Positions 22,688 through 33,960 of a DNA stretch of 64,000 nucleotides are shown piece after piece. This DNA is from Larix kaempferi (lineage: Eukaryota; Streptophyta; Pinopsida; Pinales; Pinaceae): NCBI GenBank assembly GCA_027924585.1, contig BSBM01000190.1, positions 434,001-498,000 on the forward strand, given 5' to 3'. The notes beneath the pieces were generated by a model, which was not told the origin of the DNA, ran no database searches, and saw only the letters and a list, made by a program, of their open reading frames with translations. Position numbers and translations under genes: made by a program. Position 1 is the stretch's first letter. Each line of letters starts with the position of its first letter.

Positions 22688-23340
22688 TGTTGGCATGGGA
22701 TAGATCCATGGTAATTGCGGAAGCCGACAGACACGAAAGACAAATCCTGCGAAAGAAGGAATTACCGCGAAGTCTAAGGAAGCTCAAGAATAGTTTAGAA
22801 TATTTAATTCCTAAGTCGACCAAAATGGGCCATTTTGTAATAGGATAGAAGCATACAAATAGAAGCATATTGTAAGCCTAAGGGCATTGGAGTTTAAGAT
22901 ATTAATGTGATCTTTTGATTTTGGTTGTAACTGCAGTATCATGTTTTGACTATTTCTGCGACGGGTTTTTCCGCAGATGTTAATGAATGAAGATGTTCGG
23001 TTGTGAATTCTGGTGTTATGCTATGATGTGATAATAGGTTATTTAAATGCTCTCTGTTGGTTTATTTGAATACATGTTGTTGGTTAATTCTAATATGTTT
23101 TGATGTGAATAGTTGATTAGTAGACTACGGTGAACATAGTAATCTCTGGTTAATGCACGCGTATCTTCTTCGTAACTGCAGAAGCTTGGTTCCTGCAGCA
23201 CCCTTATCCACCTCGGGTGAGACCTCACCTTCTTTGTAGGTGTTGCTGGGAAGGGTAACTCCTTTCCAGGCCGGTGAATAAGGGGTTTTTGGTGTTGTTG
23301 ATGATAGAGTGAACCCCTGTCGAAATACCCTATGTCAACA
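22688..23340 (+). repeat. Element B 3' LTR
   Basis: 653 bp, TGTTGGCATGGG to TCAACA, followed by target duplication ATAGC. Confidence 0.93.
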
Positions 23341-23345
23341 ATAGC

Positions 23346-24054
23346 CATCCAAGAAAATACATTCTATAACCAGGAATTTTAAATACACAACTGAAGCACA
23401 TATGCAAAATCAAAAGAACAAGTATGCATAACAACCAATACTTATATTTATGAATATGTCTCTGCTTCCATGGTTTCCACATGTGAGGTTCAATTACTAC
23501 CCATCCATCCATTGATTCCATAGCAAATCAAGCCCACAGTTGGGTTTTATCAGGTGATCAGAATGCCAATCTAGCACATAGGATAGGTTTATCAGGCACT
23601 TTAGGAACCCAGGGATGGAACCTACCAACTGCTGAGTTCAAACATAGAGTTGCAGGCACCTCAAGGTATCATCTATCCTGATCCCTACAATACCCACCCC
23701 ACAAAAAACCAAGAAGGAACCCCTTATTCACTCAGCTTTCCCTCGGGAATCCCCTTCCTCCAAGTGCTATTCAGTGTGTGTGTGTGTGTGTAGAAAGGTA
23801 GTCCATACTCTCTTGGCCTTTTTCAATAAGTATCAACCTTCACTAGTAGTCCCATGTCCCTTCCTTCCTGCAATTTTCCATCTCAATGACAGTGGCAATC
23901 CTCCCTACACTTTTCAACTAGAAACTATCACTTTCCCTCCCTGGATGAGTCTCATCATCTCCTATATTCACACACATGTAGTTATGTGAGATACTACCAT
24001 TGAAAATTCAAGTCTGAAATTTAAAAATCAGCATCCTGCATAATCATATTATTC
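23346..24054 (-). repeat. Unclassified repeat R, copy 1, second part
   Basis: Reverse complement of about 40640-41260; for example CAAGAAAATACATTC at 23350 mirrors GAATGTATTTTCTTG at 41237, and GGATGGAACCTACCAAC near 23610 mirrors GTTGGTAGGTTCCATCC at 40975. It contains a (TG)n microsatellite at 23775-23790. No gene is seen. Confidence 0.7.
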
Positions 24055-24940
24055 AACCATGAGGACCTCCTCATGTTATTTTTCCTTGAAGGAAACAATG
24101 CACAGTCTTCCTCGTGGGATTACACTCACTGCCATGTCCAAGACAACATACATGAAACTTGTCCTTCTAGACATATTCACAACAACCAATAACCATTAGC
24201 TTCATCATGATATTTTCAATAAAATTCCACATTTGAACTATACTCATTCATATCTTATGCCCATGAGATCCTTCTCATGTTGTTTGGCTTTCGCAGGAAA
24301 GAATATACATTATTCTTGCAATATGTCCTCCTAACATCATTCACAACCATCCAAGTAGTCATCAATGTTTAATACAAAATTTCAATATGAAATTTACATA
24401 TGAATTTATACACATTCATAATTTACACCCATGATTTTCTACTCATATTGTTTGGATTTCACTGGCAAGCATACACAATCTTCCTGCATTATTTCCACCT
24501 GACACAATCCACACTAAGCCAAGCAATCATCAACATATCAGTATAATTTCAAATATGAAATTTCAATCTATGTTTCCTACAGAAAATCAGATTTCACATA
24601 ACTATCTGATGTTCATATGTTTGGATTTTGCAGGCATCAACACATAATATTCCTACAATGTGTCTTCCTAACATGAACCTAAATCAGCCAAACATCGTTC
24701 AACATTCATAAGCAAAACATAAATCTGAAATTAAAATTCTGAAATTTTAACTATCTCTTACAGAAAATCAGAATTTAGTTAATCATGAGGCCACCCTCAT
24801 GTTGTCTAGTTCTTTGTAGGTGGTAGCATTCTTCCTCGATTCATGATCTCACTATCACTTCCATCATCATAGACATCCATCTACAAAATGTCCTCCTGAC
24901 ATAGATCTGAAATAGCCATCAATCAATGGAAATTTCATCA
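24055..24940 (-). repeat. ~180-bp diverged tandem array in repeat R, copy 1 (about 5 units)
   Basis: Units are marked by CTCATGTT-GTTTGG-type words at 24071, 24275, 24443, 24613 and 24797, that is 168-204 bases apart. Each carries an AATRTGTCCTCCTAACAT-like box and usually a small inverted repeat CATGAG-N6-CTCATG (for example 24264-24281 and 24785-24802). The same array is inverted at 29288-29863 and 40303-40640. It is non-coding. Confidence 0.65.
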
Positions 24941-25289
24941 TTGAAACTCTTCATTGCATAACCTCAATAGTATGAAATAATCTAGAAGTATACACAATAA
25001 TTCAATCAAATCACCTATTGGTATTTCCATGCAATGAACTATCACTTATGCATGCAAAAATAGCACAATCAGCATTCTTAAAATGCAGTCCAATGGTTAT
25101 GCTAACTCAAAGCATGCATCAACACATCAATCATTCACACATCCATATCGTCATCATATTATGATTATTACTTTGTTCAATTGTTCATTTGCAGGGTGCC
25201 TCACTCCCCATCCTGCTATTATATATGAGGTGAGGGTTAATATATGAATTTCCATTGAGTTTTATTACTTTTATATCCTCATCAACCTC
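24941..25289. other. AT-rich stretch, no feature recognised
   Basis: Between the tandem array and the integrase remnant. It has repeated GCATGCA words (25050-25115) but no gene, TIR or LTR edge that I can define. Confidence 0.5.
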
Positions 25290-26733
25290 CAGAATAATCG
25301 CTTGAAGCTTTGAGTTCCGATGAACATTATTTGCAAGTTACAACAACCTTACAATCAAACAATGTGCCTTTGAAATATTTGTCTTATAGATTGGAGGAGG
25401 ATGGAATTCTCTTGTACAAAAATAAAATTTATGTACCTTGAAAGGGATGGATTGAATAAATTCATTGTATAAGAGATGCATAATGCTCCTTATGCATCCC
25501 ATCCTGGCTATCAGAAAACCCTTTCAGTTATTAAGAAAGAGTATTATTAGTCGAGAATGAAGAAAGAGATAGCAAGGTTCATTGCTAAGTGCCTTGAATG
25601 TTAAAGGGTGAAATAAAAGCATAGAAATCCTATTGGTCTACTCCACCCATTGCCAATTCCAAAGTGGAAACAGGGTGTGGTCACCATCGAATTTATCACT
25701 AAATTACCAAGGACAACGAAGCGACATGACTCCATTGTGGTGGTGGTCGATAAATTGACAAAATATGCTCTTTTTATACCTGTCCAGACAACATTTAAAG
25801 CAACAAAGATTGTAGATATTTATATGAAAGAAGCTTCAAGGTTACATGGTATTCCTAAGGCAATTGTTTTCAGATCAATATTCCAAGTTCACTTCCAACT
25901 TTTGGAAAGGTGATTGGGTGATTTAATCAATTCATTGAATATGTTCTGAGAATGTATGTAACGGAAAAACCTACAAAGTGGGAAGAATTCCTATATTTGG
26001 TATAGTTTTCCTATAACAACAGAAACCAAGCATCGTTGAAGATGAGTCTGTTTGAATCTTTATATGGTGGAAGGTGCAATGTTCCAGTGAACTGGGACAA
26101 ACTTGTGGATAGGTTGGTAGTTGGACCTAAAATGCTTCAAGACATGGAAGATCAAGTGGAAAAATCAAACAAAATTTGAGTGTCATAGGATAGATAGAAA
26201 AGTTATGCTAATAAGGGAAGAATGTATAGATAATTCTAGGTGGGAGACAAAGTATTCTTGAAATTTAGAGGAAAGAAAAATTCATTGAGTCTAGGAAACT
26301 GTAAGAATTTGGAATCTAGGTTCTCTGGACCATTTGAGGGCCTAATTAGAGTTGGACCAGTAGCATATGAGCTAGCCTGACCTCCCACTATTAAAGTGCA
26401 CAATGATTTTCATGTTTCATTATCGAAGAAGTTTGTACATGATCCTAATCATATACTTTATTGGTCTCTGATAGTGGAAGAACCAAAAGGGGAAATTCAG
26501 GTTCAACCAGTTTGCATATTAGATAGAACGATCAGGACACTCAGAAATAGGGTCACAGGATAGGTAAAGGTCCATTGGACCCATTAAAGTCTTGAAGAAG
26601 CTACCTGGGAAATGGAAGATGCTATGTGGGCTGAGTACCCTACCCGTATCTATTTTGATAATTTTGAAATGTAAATTAAATTTGAAACACATGTTTTGGA
26701 ACAATGAAACATCAAGGATGATGTTAAATCTAA
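25290..26733 (+). pseudogene. Element E chromovirus integrase and C-terminal chromodomain-like remnant
   Basis: A heavily decayed 3' end of a Ty3 pol. Visible pieces over several frames are RLEEDGILLYKNKIYVP, IEFITKLPRT with the core VVVVDKLTKYALFIPV (25735-25800), VLRMYVTEKPTKWEEFLYLV, SLFESLYGGRCNVPVNWD, GDKVFLKFRGK, RFSGPFEGLIRVGPVAYEL, HNDFHVSLSKKFVHDPNH and a chromo-like end VHWTH.SLEEATWEMEDAMW. This motif order is characteristic of chromoviruses, whose chromodomain directs insertion into heterochromatin. A 17-G purine tract and an LTR follow directly, confirming the 3' end. RT and Gag of this copy are missing from the upstream side. Confidence 0.8.
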
Positions 26734-26750
26734 GGGGGGGGGGGGGGGGG
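26734..26750 (+). other. Element E polypurine tract (run of 17 G)
   Basis: An uninterrupted run of 17 G preceded by TAA, one base before the LTR start TGTAACACCCC. Confidence 0.85.
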
Positions 26751-26751
26751 A

Positions 26752-28612
26752 TGTAACACCCCAGTTTTGGACCCCTGATGTAATTATGTTTTCAATGATG
26801 AAATTCCTAAAAGGTTGAACAAAGTTATTTTGAAAATATTAATATAAAAAAAAGTTGATTGTGGCTAAGGCAAATGATAAAGAGAATAGGGGACTATGAA
26901 TTCACCAGTGAGAAAGAAAGGGGAATATATATAGCTTAAGGGAGGGGTTGTAACATGTACCTAGATTTAACCTTGACCCTTAAGTATTTTAATCATATTT
27001 TAATATTATTAACCTTTTGAAATTTATAATATATTCAAAGGTTTAGTGGCATGCTAAATTAGAGGTTTAGTTACTTATGGGATGAGAGTCTTTGGAAAAA
27101 GACCACGTGGGAGATGTTTTCCATGCAATTAAAGGCATGCATGAAGAAAGAATTGAGATACAAACTCTCATACATACGAACTCTCTGACTCTCTTGCTTA
27201 GACGAATGCATAAGAGTTCCACGGTTTATTATTTTGTCAATAAATTGACTTGCTTAGTGGGGTGTAGGTTCTAAACTATGATTCAAATCTATAGAATTGT
27301 TGGGTTTTAACTATCATGTTGAACCTATGCTTTGGTAAAAATTAATTTATGAAATGTGTGTGAACCTTCCTCGAAGATAATTATGGTGCATTGGTTGACA
27401 ATGGTGGCATAATTTAAGGTATCCCACTGTTTTGTTTCTGGAATAAATACCGAGGAAGGGACTGTCTTGTTTAAACCATAAATGAGTTACCAATGAAATG
27501 TTGAACGATGTGTGAACCTTCATCGGAGGTGATTATGGGAATTGTTTGATAGTGATGGCCTAATGCAAGGCATTTCACTATTTTTTTTTTCTGGAATAGA
27601 TACCAAGGAAGGGACTGCACTGTTTGGTTTGGAAATGGTTGAAGACAATTCATTGAAGCTGGAAAGAAAGAACCATGTTGTTGGTTCAAAATTAAGTGAG
27701 TTCCAAGCTATGAAAGATATCCCAGTGGGTATTACTCTATGCACCTATCCATTTCATTTTTCTATCAACCTTGAGCATCCTACTGGTGGATTCATAGTCT
27801 TATCTCAGGGGTGGTACCTTGCTGAGAGATTTATGAGAAATGTGGCTTAAGGTTGGGTGGAGTGCACATCACATGCAGCCAGTTGCTCGAGTTATTATTA
27901 TAAAGATAAGTATTGATGCTCTATATCAAATTTGATATTATTTTGTATGCATGTGAATAAATTGTAATGAATGAATGATTTCAATAGTTCTTATACAGAA
28001 TATGAAGTGGTACTTTAAATAATTATGCTTGAATTATGTATATTTGTTCATCAACATATTTATGTATGAATAATTGTGTTGAATGCAATACAAAGATTAT
28101 CATATTGGGTAATGTTGTCAATGCTAATAGTAATTCACTAGAGATGAAAAATATATATTGGATTCATGCCTCGTGAATGCATTTTTCCGTGGAAAGTCAT
28201 CAATCCATGCTAGTGGATTTGTTTTCCAAAATTCTCTAAGTGTTATGAACCGTTCTTGTCTATAAAATTCATTTACTCGATAAATTGTTTTTGAAGTAAT
28301 GTTTAATTGTCATTCCTTTTCCCTTGCAAAGAATCCTGGATGGCTTTCTATGATGAGAAGCCTTATCTAGGTTGCTTTTGGAAACTAAACCTAGGTATGT
28401 GAGCCTTAAGTTTTAATGCTAAACCCTGAATCTGAATGGTTGTTTTCTTAATACATTTATAAATGGTTTGACTTAGAGTTTCCAGATTGATGGAAGGTGT
28501 CTCTATGATTTGTTTATCGGTTCAATTTTCATGTCTTAGCCTGATTTTATTTAATGAATTTGACTAATTTCAAGTCGAGAGTGGGAAAATTCCTTCCATA
28601 TTTATATACCTT
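26752..28612 (+). repeat. Element E 3' LTR and forward arm of foldback locus 2
   Basis: Begins TGTAACACCCCAG after the purine tract. A TATATATA box is at 26926-26933. From about 27060 it is the forward version of the sequence reversed at 11745-13300, and 27218-27960 matches 337-668 plus 11207-11640. The true 3' end is not clear: at about 28612 the sequence enters a ~100-base spacer and then runs backwards. Length and end are therefore approximate. Confidence 0.65.
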
Positions 28613-29287
28613 TTTTAATGTACCCCGTTACGACACTATAACACACCCAGCAGTTTCCACATGCCAGGGAGTCCATGGGGTGATAGTTCACGTATTCATG
28701 CTCTTAAATTTTATATAAATATGGAATGAATTTTCCAACTCTCCACTTGAAATTATTCAAATTCATTAAACAAAAATGGGCTAAGACATGAAAATTGAAT
28801 TGATAAACAAGTCATACAGACACCTGCCCTCAATTTGGAAACTCTAACTCAAACCATTTATAAATGTATTAAGAAAAAAACCATTTGGCATTAGCATTAA
28901 AAATTAAGGCTCAGATACCCAAGTTTAGTTTCCACGGAAAGCCCGGATAAGGTTTCTGATTGCAAAAAAACATCCAAGATTCTTTGCAAGGGAAAATGAA
29001 TGACAATTCAACATTACTTCAAAAACAATTTATTGGGTAAATTAATGTTCGAGAAAAGAACAATTCATAACATTTAGACAATTTTGGAAAACAAATCAAC
29101 TAATAGAGATTGATGAATTTCCACGTATAAATGCAATCAGAAGGCATGAATCCAGTAAATATTATTCATCTACAGTGAATTACTATTAGCATTTACAAAG
29201 TCGCCCAATATGATAATCTTCATATGCATTAACCATAGTTATTCATACATAAATATGTTAATGAACATATATACATAATTCGGTCAG
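28613..29287 (-). repeat. Foldback locus 2: spacer and truncated reverse arm
   Basis: Spacer 28613-28712 (GTACCCCGTTACGACACTATAA) is followed by the reverse complement of about 27990-28612 (for example TTTATATAAATATGGAATGAATTTTCC at 28713, mirrored at 28585-28610). The arm stops at 29287, where the tandem array of repeat R begins. The same spacer in the same orientation occurs at locus 1. Confidence 0.7.
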
Positions 29288-29863
29288 AATTAGGACATGT
29301 TGTAGATGGATGGCGATGATATGAAGACCATGAATCATGACAAAATTATACCAACTACAAAGAGTTGGACTACATGAGGGTGGCCTCACAGTTAACTAAA
29401 TTCTGATTTTTTGTAGGAGACAATTGAAATTTTAGATTTAAGTTTTGCTAATAAATGTTGATCGATGTTTGGATGATTTAGATTCATGTTAGGAGGACAC
29501 ATTGTAGGAATATTATTTGTTCCTTCCTAAAAAATCCAAATTATATGAGCAAGAGCTCATATTTAATTGAAATCTGATTTTCTGTAGAAAACAAAGATTG
29601 AAATTTCAGATTTGAAATTATACTGATATGTTGATGATTGTATGGCTTACCATGGATTGTGTCATGATGACATAACATAGGAACATTGTGTATTCTTTCC
29701 TATGAAAGCCAAAACATATGAGTAGAAACTCATGGGTGTAAATTATGCATGTATAGAAATTTAGATGTAAGTTTCAGTTATTGAATTTTTTTATTAAACA
29801 TTGATGATTGCTTGGATGGTTGTGAATGATGTCAGGAGGACATATTGCAAGAAGACTGTGCAT
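29288..29863 (+). repeat. Repeat R copy 2, tandem array part (interrupted by A)
   Basis: About three units of the array at 24055-24940, inverted. Hairpin words ATGAGCAAGAGCTCAT and ATGAGTAGAAACTCAT occur at 29548 and 29718. It ends at TGCAT (29859-29863), the target duplication of A, and resumes at 40303. Confidence 0.7.
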
Positions 29864-30220
29864 TGTTAAGCCCTAAATATGGGCACATTTCCCCTATATT
29901 GTGGTTCATTACATTAGGTTTGATGTCGGATTTGGTCCATTAGTGGCAATTATCATTAGTATGGTTATATTATTTATGTAGGCTTGGGTTAGTTAGTTGG
30001 GATTGTACCCCTTAGTATCCTATATATAGGAAGGAGACCTTTCATTTGGAGTATCTTATCTTGTCTTGTCATGTCTTGTGTACTTAGTACTATGTATAAT
30101 GATGTTTCCCCCTTGAAGAGGATTTTTATTCAACTATTTTATTCAATCAAGTCATGGAGTACTCTTTTTGATCTATTTATGCTCTTTTCATACTCTTTTT
30201 TTGAAAAATTTTGCAGAACA
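29864..30220 (+). repeat. Element A 5' LTR
   Basis: 357 bp ending GCAGAACA. It holds a TATATATA box at 30021-30028 inside CCTATATATAGG. Confidence 0.93.
30021..30028 (+). promoter_or_regulatory. Probable TATA box of element A
   Basis: TATATATA within CCTATATATAGG in the 5' LTR, repeated at 40108-40115 in the 3' LTR. Its position before the CTTGTCTTGT segment suits a retrotransposon promoter. Confidence 0.55.
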
Positions 30221-30222
30221 TT

Positions 30223-30234
30223 TGGTATTAGAGC
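30223..30234 (+). other. Element A primer-binding site
   Basis: TGGTATTAGAGC, two bases after the LTR. One mismatch to the initiator-methionine tRNA type TGGTATCAGAGC. Confidence 0.85.
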
Positions 30235-30240
30235 CCTTTC

Positions 30241-30891
30241 CTCGGGATTGGTTTCTTCAAAACAAGTCATCTTGGAATTTTCGATATAAAATTTTTTCTA
30301 CAAGGGTTCAGAGAGTGAGACTTAAAACCCATATATAAAAATACCTAAGTAACTGTGGTCCAATTTTCAGATCCTGAAACATTACAAGTTTGGAGATATT
30401 TTCTCTAGAATCTAGGGCTTTTGACTAGTCCAAAAACTAGTCTAAAACAAGTGTTCTGATAAAAAAGGTCATATCTGTTGCATGAAAGATCGAAATGAGT
30501 GAGACTTATTGCATAATAAATAAGATGGACCATAGTATCCATGGTATGGTTTTCAACCTCAGATACAAAATATTGGACACATGGTATACAATACAAGTTC
30601 ACTATTATGGAAAGACAAAAAATAAGAGGTGTTGGGAGATTCGCAATAACTTATTATTGGTAAATCAAAATTAGGTCAGCACTATGGTATTGGAAATATG
30701 ACTCATTAGGATACAACTGTACGAAGTTTCAGACCCAGAGAAGGAGAAATTTAAAATTTACATCAGTTTCAAGTCGGTCTTAAAACTGTCTTCCAATCAG
30801 GATTTGAAAAGGTACGCCATTTTTAATTTTGATTAACCTTGAGTAGAAGTATCTAATTGTGGTGACACCTAAGGTGTGAAATCTATTTATA
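30241..30891 (+). other. Element A leader
   Basis: 650 bases between primer site and the first Gag-like frame. I see no defined element beyond AT-rich sequence; possibly it contains a decayed start of Gag. Confidence 0.5.
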
Positions 30892-31860
30892 TTGTTCAAA
30901 ATTCCACCCAAAGGAAGTCTAAATACTCATACTTCATCCAAACCACTGGAGGATCCATCCTTGATGCATGATGAAAGGGAAGACCTCTCTTTTCGAGTGT
31001 CCCAGTTGGAATATACGATTAAAGGGTCTGCGAAAAAAGTTGATTTGGATAATTTAGAGGAGATGTTGAATAAGATAGAGGAAAATATGAAAGGTTCAGT
31101 GAGAATAGTTGATTTACTCAATATAGAGGAGAAATTGATGGGTAATATGACAAATATTGTTAATCTCATACAAAATTCAAGGGATACTCTTCCTACAGGT
31201 GATGATGTGTTCCAGGATACTTAGGAGGATAAAAATAATTCTCATGTTGAGAAACCTTCCATGAATAAGAATATTATAAGAGGAAATGATTTTGGTAATC
31301 GAATTCATCAAAGATGGTCACCAATGGGTACCCAACTTCCCAAGATTGACATGAGAAATTTTGATGGCAATGATCCAATAACATGGATATTCCAAATGGA
31401 GCAATTTTTTATATACACCAGGTTCCACCTTTGCAAAAGGTAACTATTGCATCATTATATTTAGAGCTTGATCAATTTGTATGGTACCAATGGCTTTGTG
31501 ACTGTAAAAAGGACTCTATTATATCTTGGTCTATATTCACTGAAGAATTGATTGCACATTATGGGGATATTAATATAAATACCTCTTTATCCAGTTAATA
31601 AATCTCAAGCAAAAAGGTCCAATTGCAGAGCACATCAAACAGTTTTAGAAGCTAAGTCTTAGAGTGAAGAACATTTCAGAAGATAATCTGTTGGATCTCT
31701 TCATTGGCATCTTGAAGGATAACATTCAACATGAGGTGTGTCTCTTTGAACCACCATCCTTGGAGAGGGCCTTCATCATGGAAAGGAAGGTTGAAAGTAA
31801 AAATATGATGATGTCTACTAGAAAGGGAACCTCCAACACATACTGAGATAATACTATTAC
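30892..31860 (+). pseudogene. Element A Gag
   Basis: The N-terminal part has coiled-coil character (DLDNLEEMLNKIEENMKG, LLNIEEKLMGNMTNIVNLI). After a TAG at 31222 the same frame gives LPKIDMRNFDGNDPITWIFQ, the usual chromovirus Gag lead-in (pxFdGxdPxxWixqxEqFF). A frameshift near 31440 follows, then ASLYLELDQFVWYQWL, SWSIFTEELIAHYG, KGPIAEHIKQF and LLDLFIGILKDNIQHEV. It forms the particle shell in active relatives; here it is broken by at least two frameshifts. Confidence 0.85.
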
Positions 31861-31882
31861 TTCTTCTAACCCACCTCAAAGG

Positions 31883-32091
31883 TTGACACCTCAAAAAATA
31901 GATGAAAGAAGAGAAAAAGGCCTATGTTTTAATTGTGACAGCAAGTATAGTAAAGGACATAAGTGTGGTGAGAAGAAATTATTTTACATAGAATGTGAAG
32001 AGGAAGAACCAAAAGAAAAAGACCCATCTCCAGATGAAGAAACAAAGATACTACTTCAGAAGAGATTACTCCCACCATATCATGTCATGCA
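31883..32091 (+). pseudogene. Element A nucleocapsid zinc knuckle
   Basis: ERREKGLCFNCDSKYSKGHK and the following C form the chromovirus-type knuckle CX2CX6GHXC (CFNC, GHKC). An acidic stretch ECEEEEPKEKDPSPDEE leads toward protease. RNA-binding end of Gag; open in one frame. Confidence 0.85.
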
Positions 32092-32649
32092 TTGGACAGA
32101 ATTAGCACTCCTCAAACTCTCAAGGTCGAAGGATTTATCAAAAAGAAAAAGGTAACAGTGTTGATTGAATCTGGTAGTACTCATAATTTCATTCCCTATA
32201 AATTAGCAAAATCTCTCAATTGCTTTGTATATCCAACACCAGAGTTTCAAGTAATGATTGAAGATAGAGGAACTATCAATTGCTCAAGGAAATGCCACAA
32301 TATAAATCTCATTATGGGAGAATATGTATTGAATAGTCCAATGATTTCTATTCCAATGGGGGTTGTTGATGTTGTCTTAGGAGTTCAATGGTTACAATAT
32401 TTGAGAACTGTGGATTTTATTTTTCGGAAGCTTTTCATGAAATTTTTACGGGAAAGAAAGGATTATGATTTAAAGGGTATCACAGGGAAACCAAGCAAGG
32501 TGATAAGCTCTAATGGTATGACATAATTGATGAAAAGGGGACATCGAGGTGTAATTGCACAATTATGCTCATTAGATGTTCAAACATCTAAGCCTCCTAT
32601 TGCCCCATATATCCAAAGGGTCATTAATAAGCATTCCAAGGTATTTGAA
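32092..32649 (+). pseudogene. Element A aspartic protease
   Basis: KKKKVTVLIESGSTHNFIP carries the active-site motif as ESG; family members have DSG or DTG, so the catalytic Asp is replaced by Glu. Then VVDVVLGVQWLQ, the conserved tail motif (LGxxWL). A TAA at 32524-32526 interrupts the frame, which continues into RT. The changed catalytic residue adds to the evidence that this copy is dead. Confidence 0.85.
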
Positions 32650-33372
32650 GATATTCTGAAAGGTATTCCACATGTCCGATATTTTGATCATGCTATTCAC
32701 TTAATCCCATGAAGTGGTCCTCCTAACATCAGACCTTACAGATACCCCTATGGACAGAAGAGTGAAATTGAGCATATGGTTGAATAAATGTTAGAGGCTG
32801 GCATAATTAGGCCTAGCCAAAGTTCTTACTCTGCACCAGTGGCAATGGTACACAAGCCAGATGGAACATGGCGTATGTGTCCAGATTATAGAGATCTTAG
32901 CAAGATCACCATTAAAGATAAGTTCCCCATTCCTGTCATTGATGAATTACATGGAGCAATTTTATTCAAAAAGTTGGATATTCATTATGGGTATCATCAA
33001 ATTAGAATGAAAGATGAAGACATCCCAAAAAAATCATTCAAAACTCATGAAGGTCATTATGAATTTCTATTCATGCCATTTGGTCTCACGAATGCACCTT
33101 CCACATTTCAAGGTTTGATGAATTCCATTTTCAAGCCTTTTCTTAGAAAATTTGTGCTAGTATTTTTTGATGATATACTAATCTATAGAAAGTATTGGGA
33201 AGAACATGTTCAACATGTTGACAGGGTACTACAACTACTACAGGATAAACAACTATATGCAAAACATTCCAAATGTTTCTTTGGGGTGAAGGAGGTAGAG
33301 TATCTGGGTCATATTGTATCTCATGAAGGTGTCAGGGTAGACCCCAACAAAATTAAAGCCATGATAGACTAG
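32650..33372 (+). pseudogene. Element A reverse transcriptase
   Basis: Nearly intact: [55 protein letters not shown] (first catalytic Asp), [19 protein letters not shown] and the catalytic VFFDDILIY, then [20 protein letters not shown]. Stops at 32710 (TGA), 32785 (TAA) and 33370 (TAG). The FFDD variant of YxDD is common in chromoviruses. Confidence 0.93.
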
Positions 33373-33960
33373 CTGATTCCCAAAAACCTTAAGAATCTTC
33401 GAGGATTCTCAGGTCTGACAGGGTACTACCGCAAGTTTGTTTGAAATTATGGAAGAATAGTAGCGCCTCTAACAACATTATTGAATAAAGATGCATTTTC
33501 TTGGACTCCAGAGGCAACTCAATATTTTGAACAACTTAAACAGGCAATGTGCACAACTCCTGTATTAGCCACACCAGACTTCATAAAAACCTTTATTGTG
33601 GAATGTGTTGCTTCAAGAAATGGCATTGGCATTGTTCTAATGCAACAAGGACATCCACTTTCTTTCACAAGTCATCCAATCAAGGGAAAGAACTTACAAA
33701 ATCCCATTTGTGAGAAGGAAATGTCGGCAATACTACATGCTCTTAAGAAATGGCATCCTTATCTCATAGTTAGGCAATTCAAGGTCAAAACAGATCATGA
33801 TATTCTTAAATACTTCTTGGAATAGAGACTATCTTCATAAGAGAAACACAAGTGGGTAACCAAGATGTTGGGATATGACTTTGAAATCATCTATAGAAAG
33901 GGGAAACATAATGTGGTGGTAGATGCACTCTCTAGAAAAGATGAATATGTTGGGGCATTA
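33373..33960 (+). pseudogene. Element A RNase H
   Basis: Same frame as RT. FRGFSGLTGYYRKFV, a damaged first site ECVASRNGIG (family: E-DAS-G; the Asp is replaced by Val), then EKEMSAILHALKKW (E), VKTDHDILKYFLE (D) and HNVVVDALSRKDE (D). Stops occur at 33440 and 33823. Three of four catalytic acids remain. Confidence 0.85.

Larger units (their letters stand above)
14124..23340 (+). mobile_element. Element B: Ty3/gypsy retrotransposon with two Gag-like domains
   Basis: 9.2 kb, LTRs 14124-14777 and 22688-23340, starting TGTTGGCATGGGATAG and ending TCAACA. The target duplication is ATAGT (14119-14123) versus ATAGC (23341-23345); the homologous unbroken site near 41270 confirms the join. Order: primer site, Gag N-terminal region, Gag, zinc knuckles with Tyr/Gln-rich linker and RGG box, protease, second Gag-like domain, RT (YMDDW), RNase H, integrase, ~1.1 kb non-coding, LTR. 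No chromodomain is seen, so it belongs with non-chromoviral Ty3 elements. Many stops and frameshifts make it inactive. Confidence 0.93.

Noticed and set aside
22242-22868. 208-codon antisense frame crossing the B 3' LTR
   Set aside because: The part in the LTR is not open to the same extent in the 5' LTR copy (14050-14304 only) and no family motif is seen. Antisense ORFs exist in some Tat elements, so I keep this as a weak possibility only.
23775-23790. (TG)n run as a regulatory or Z-DNA element
   Set aside because: A short simple repeat inside repeat R with nothing around it that suggests function.
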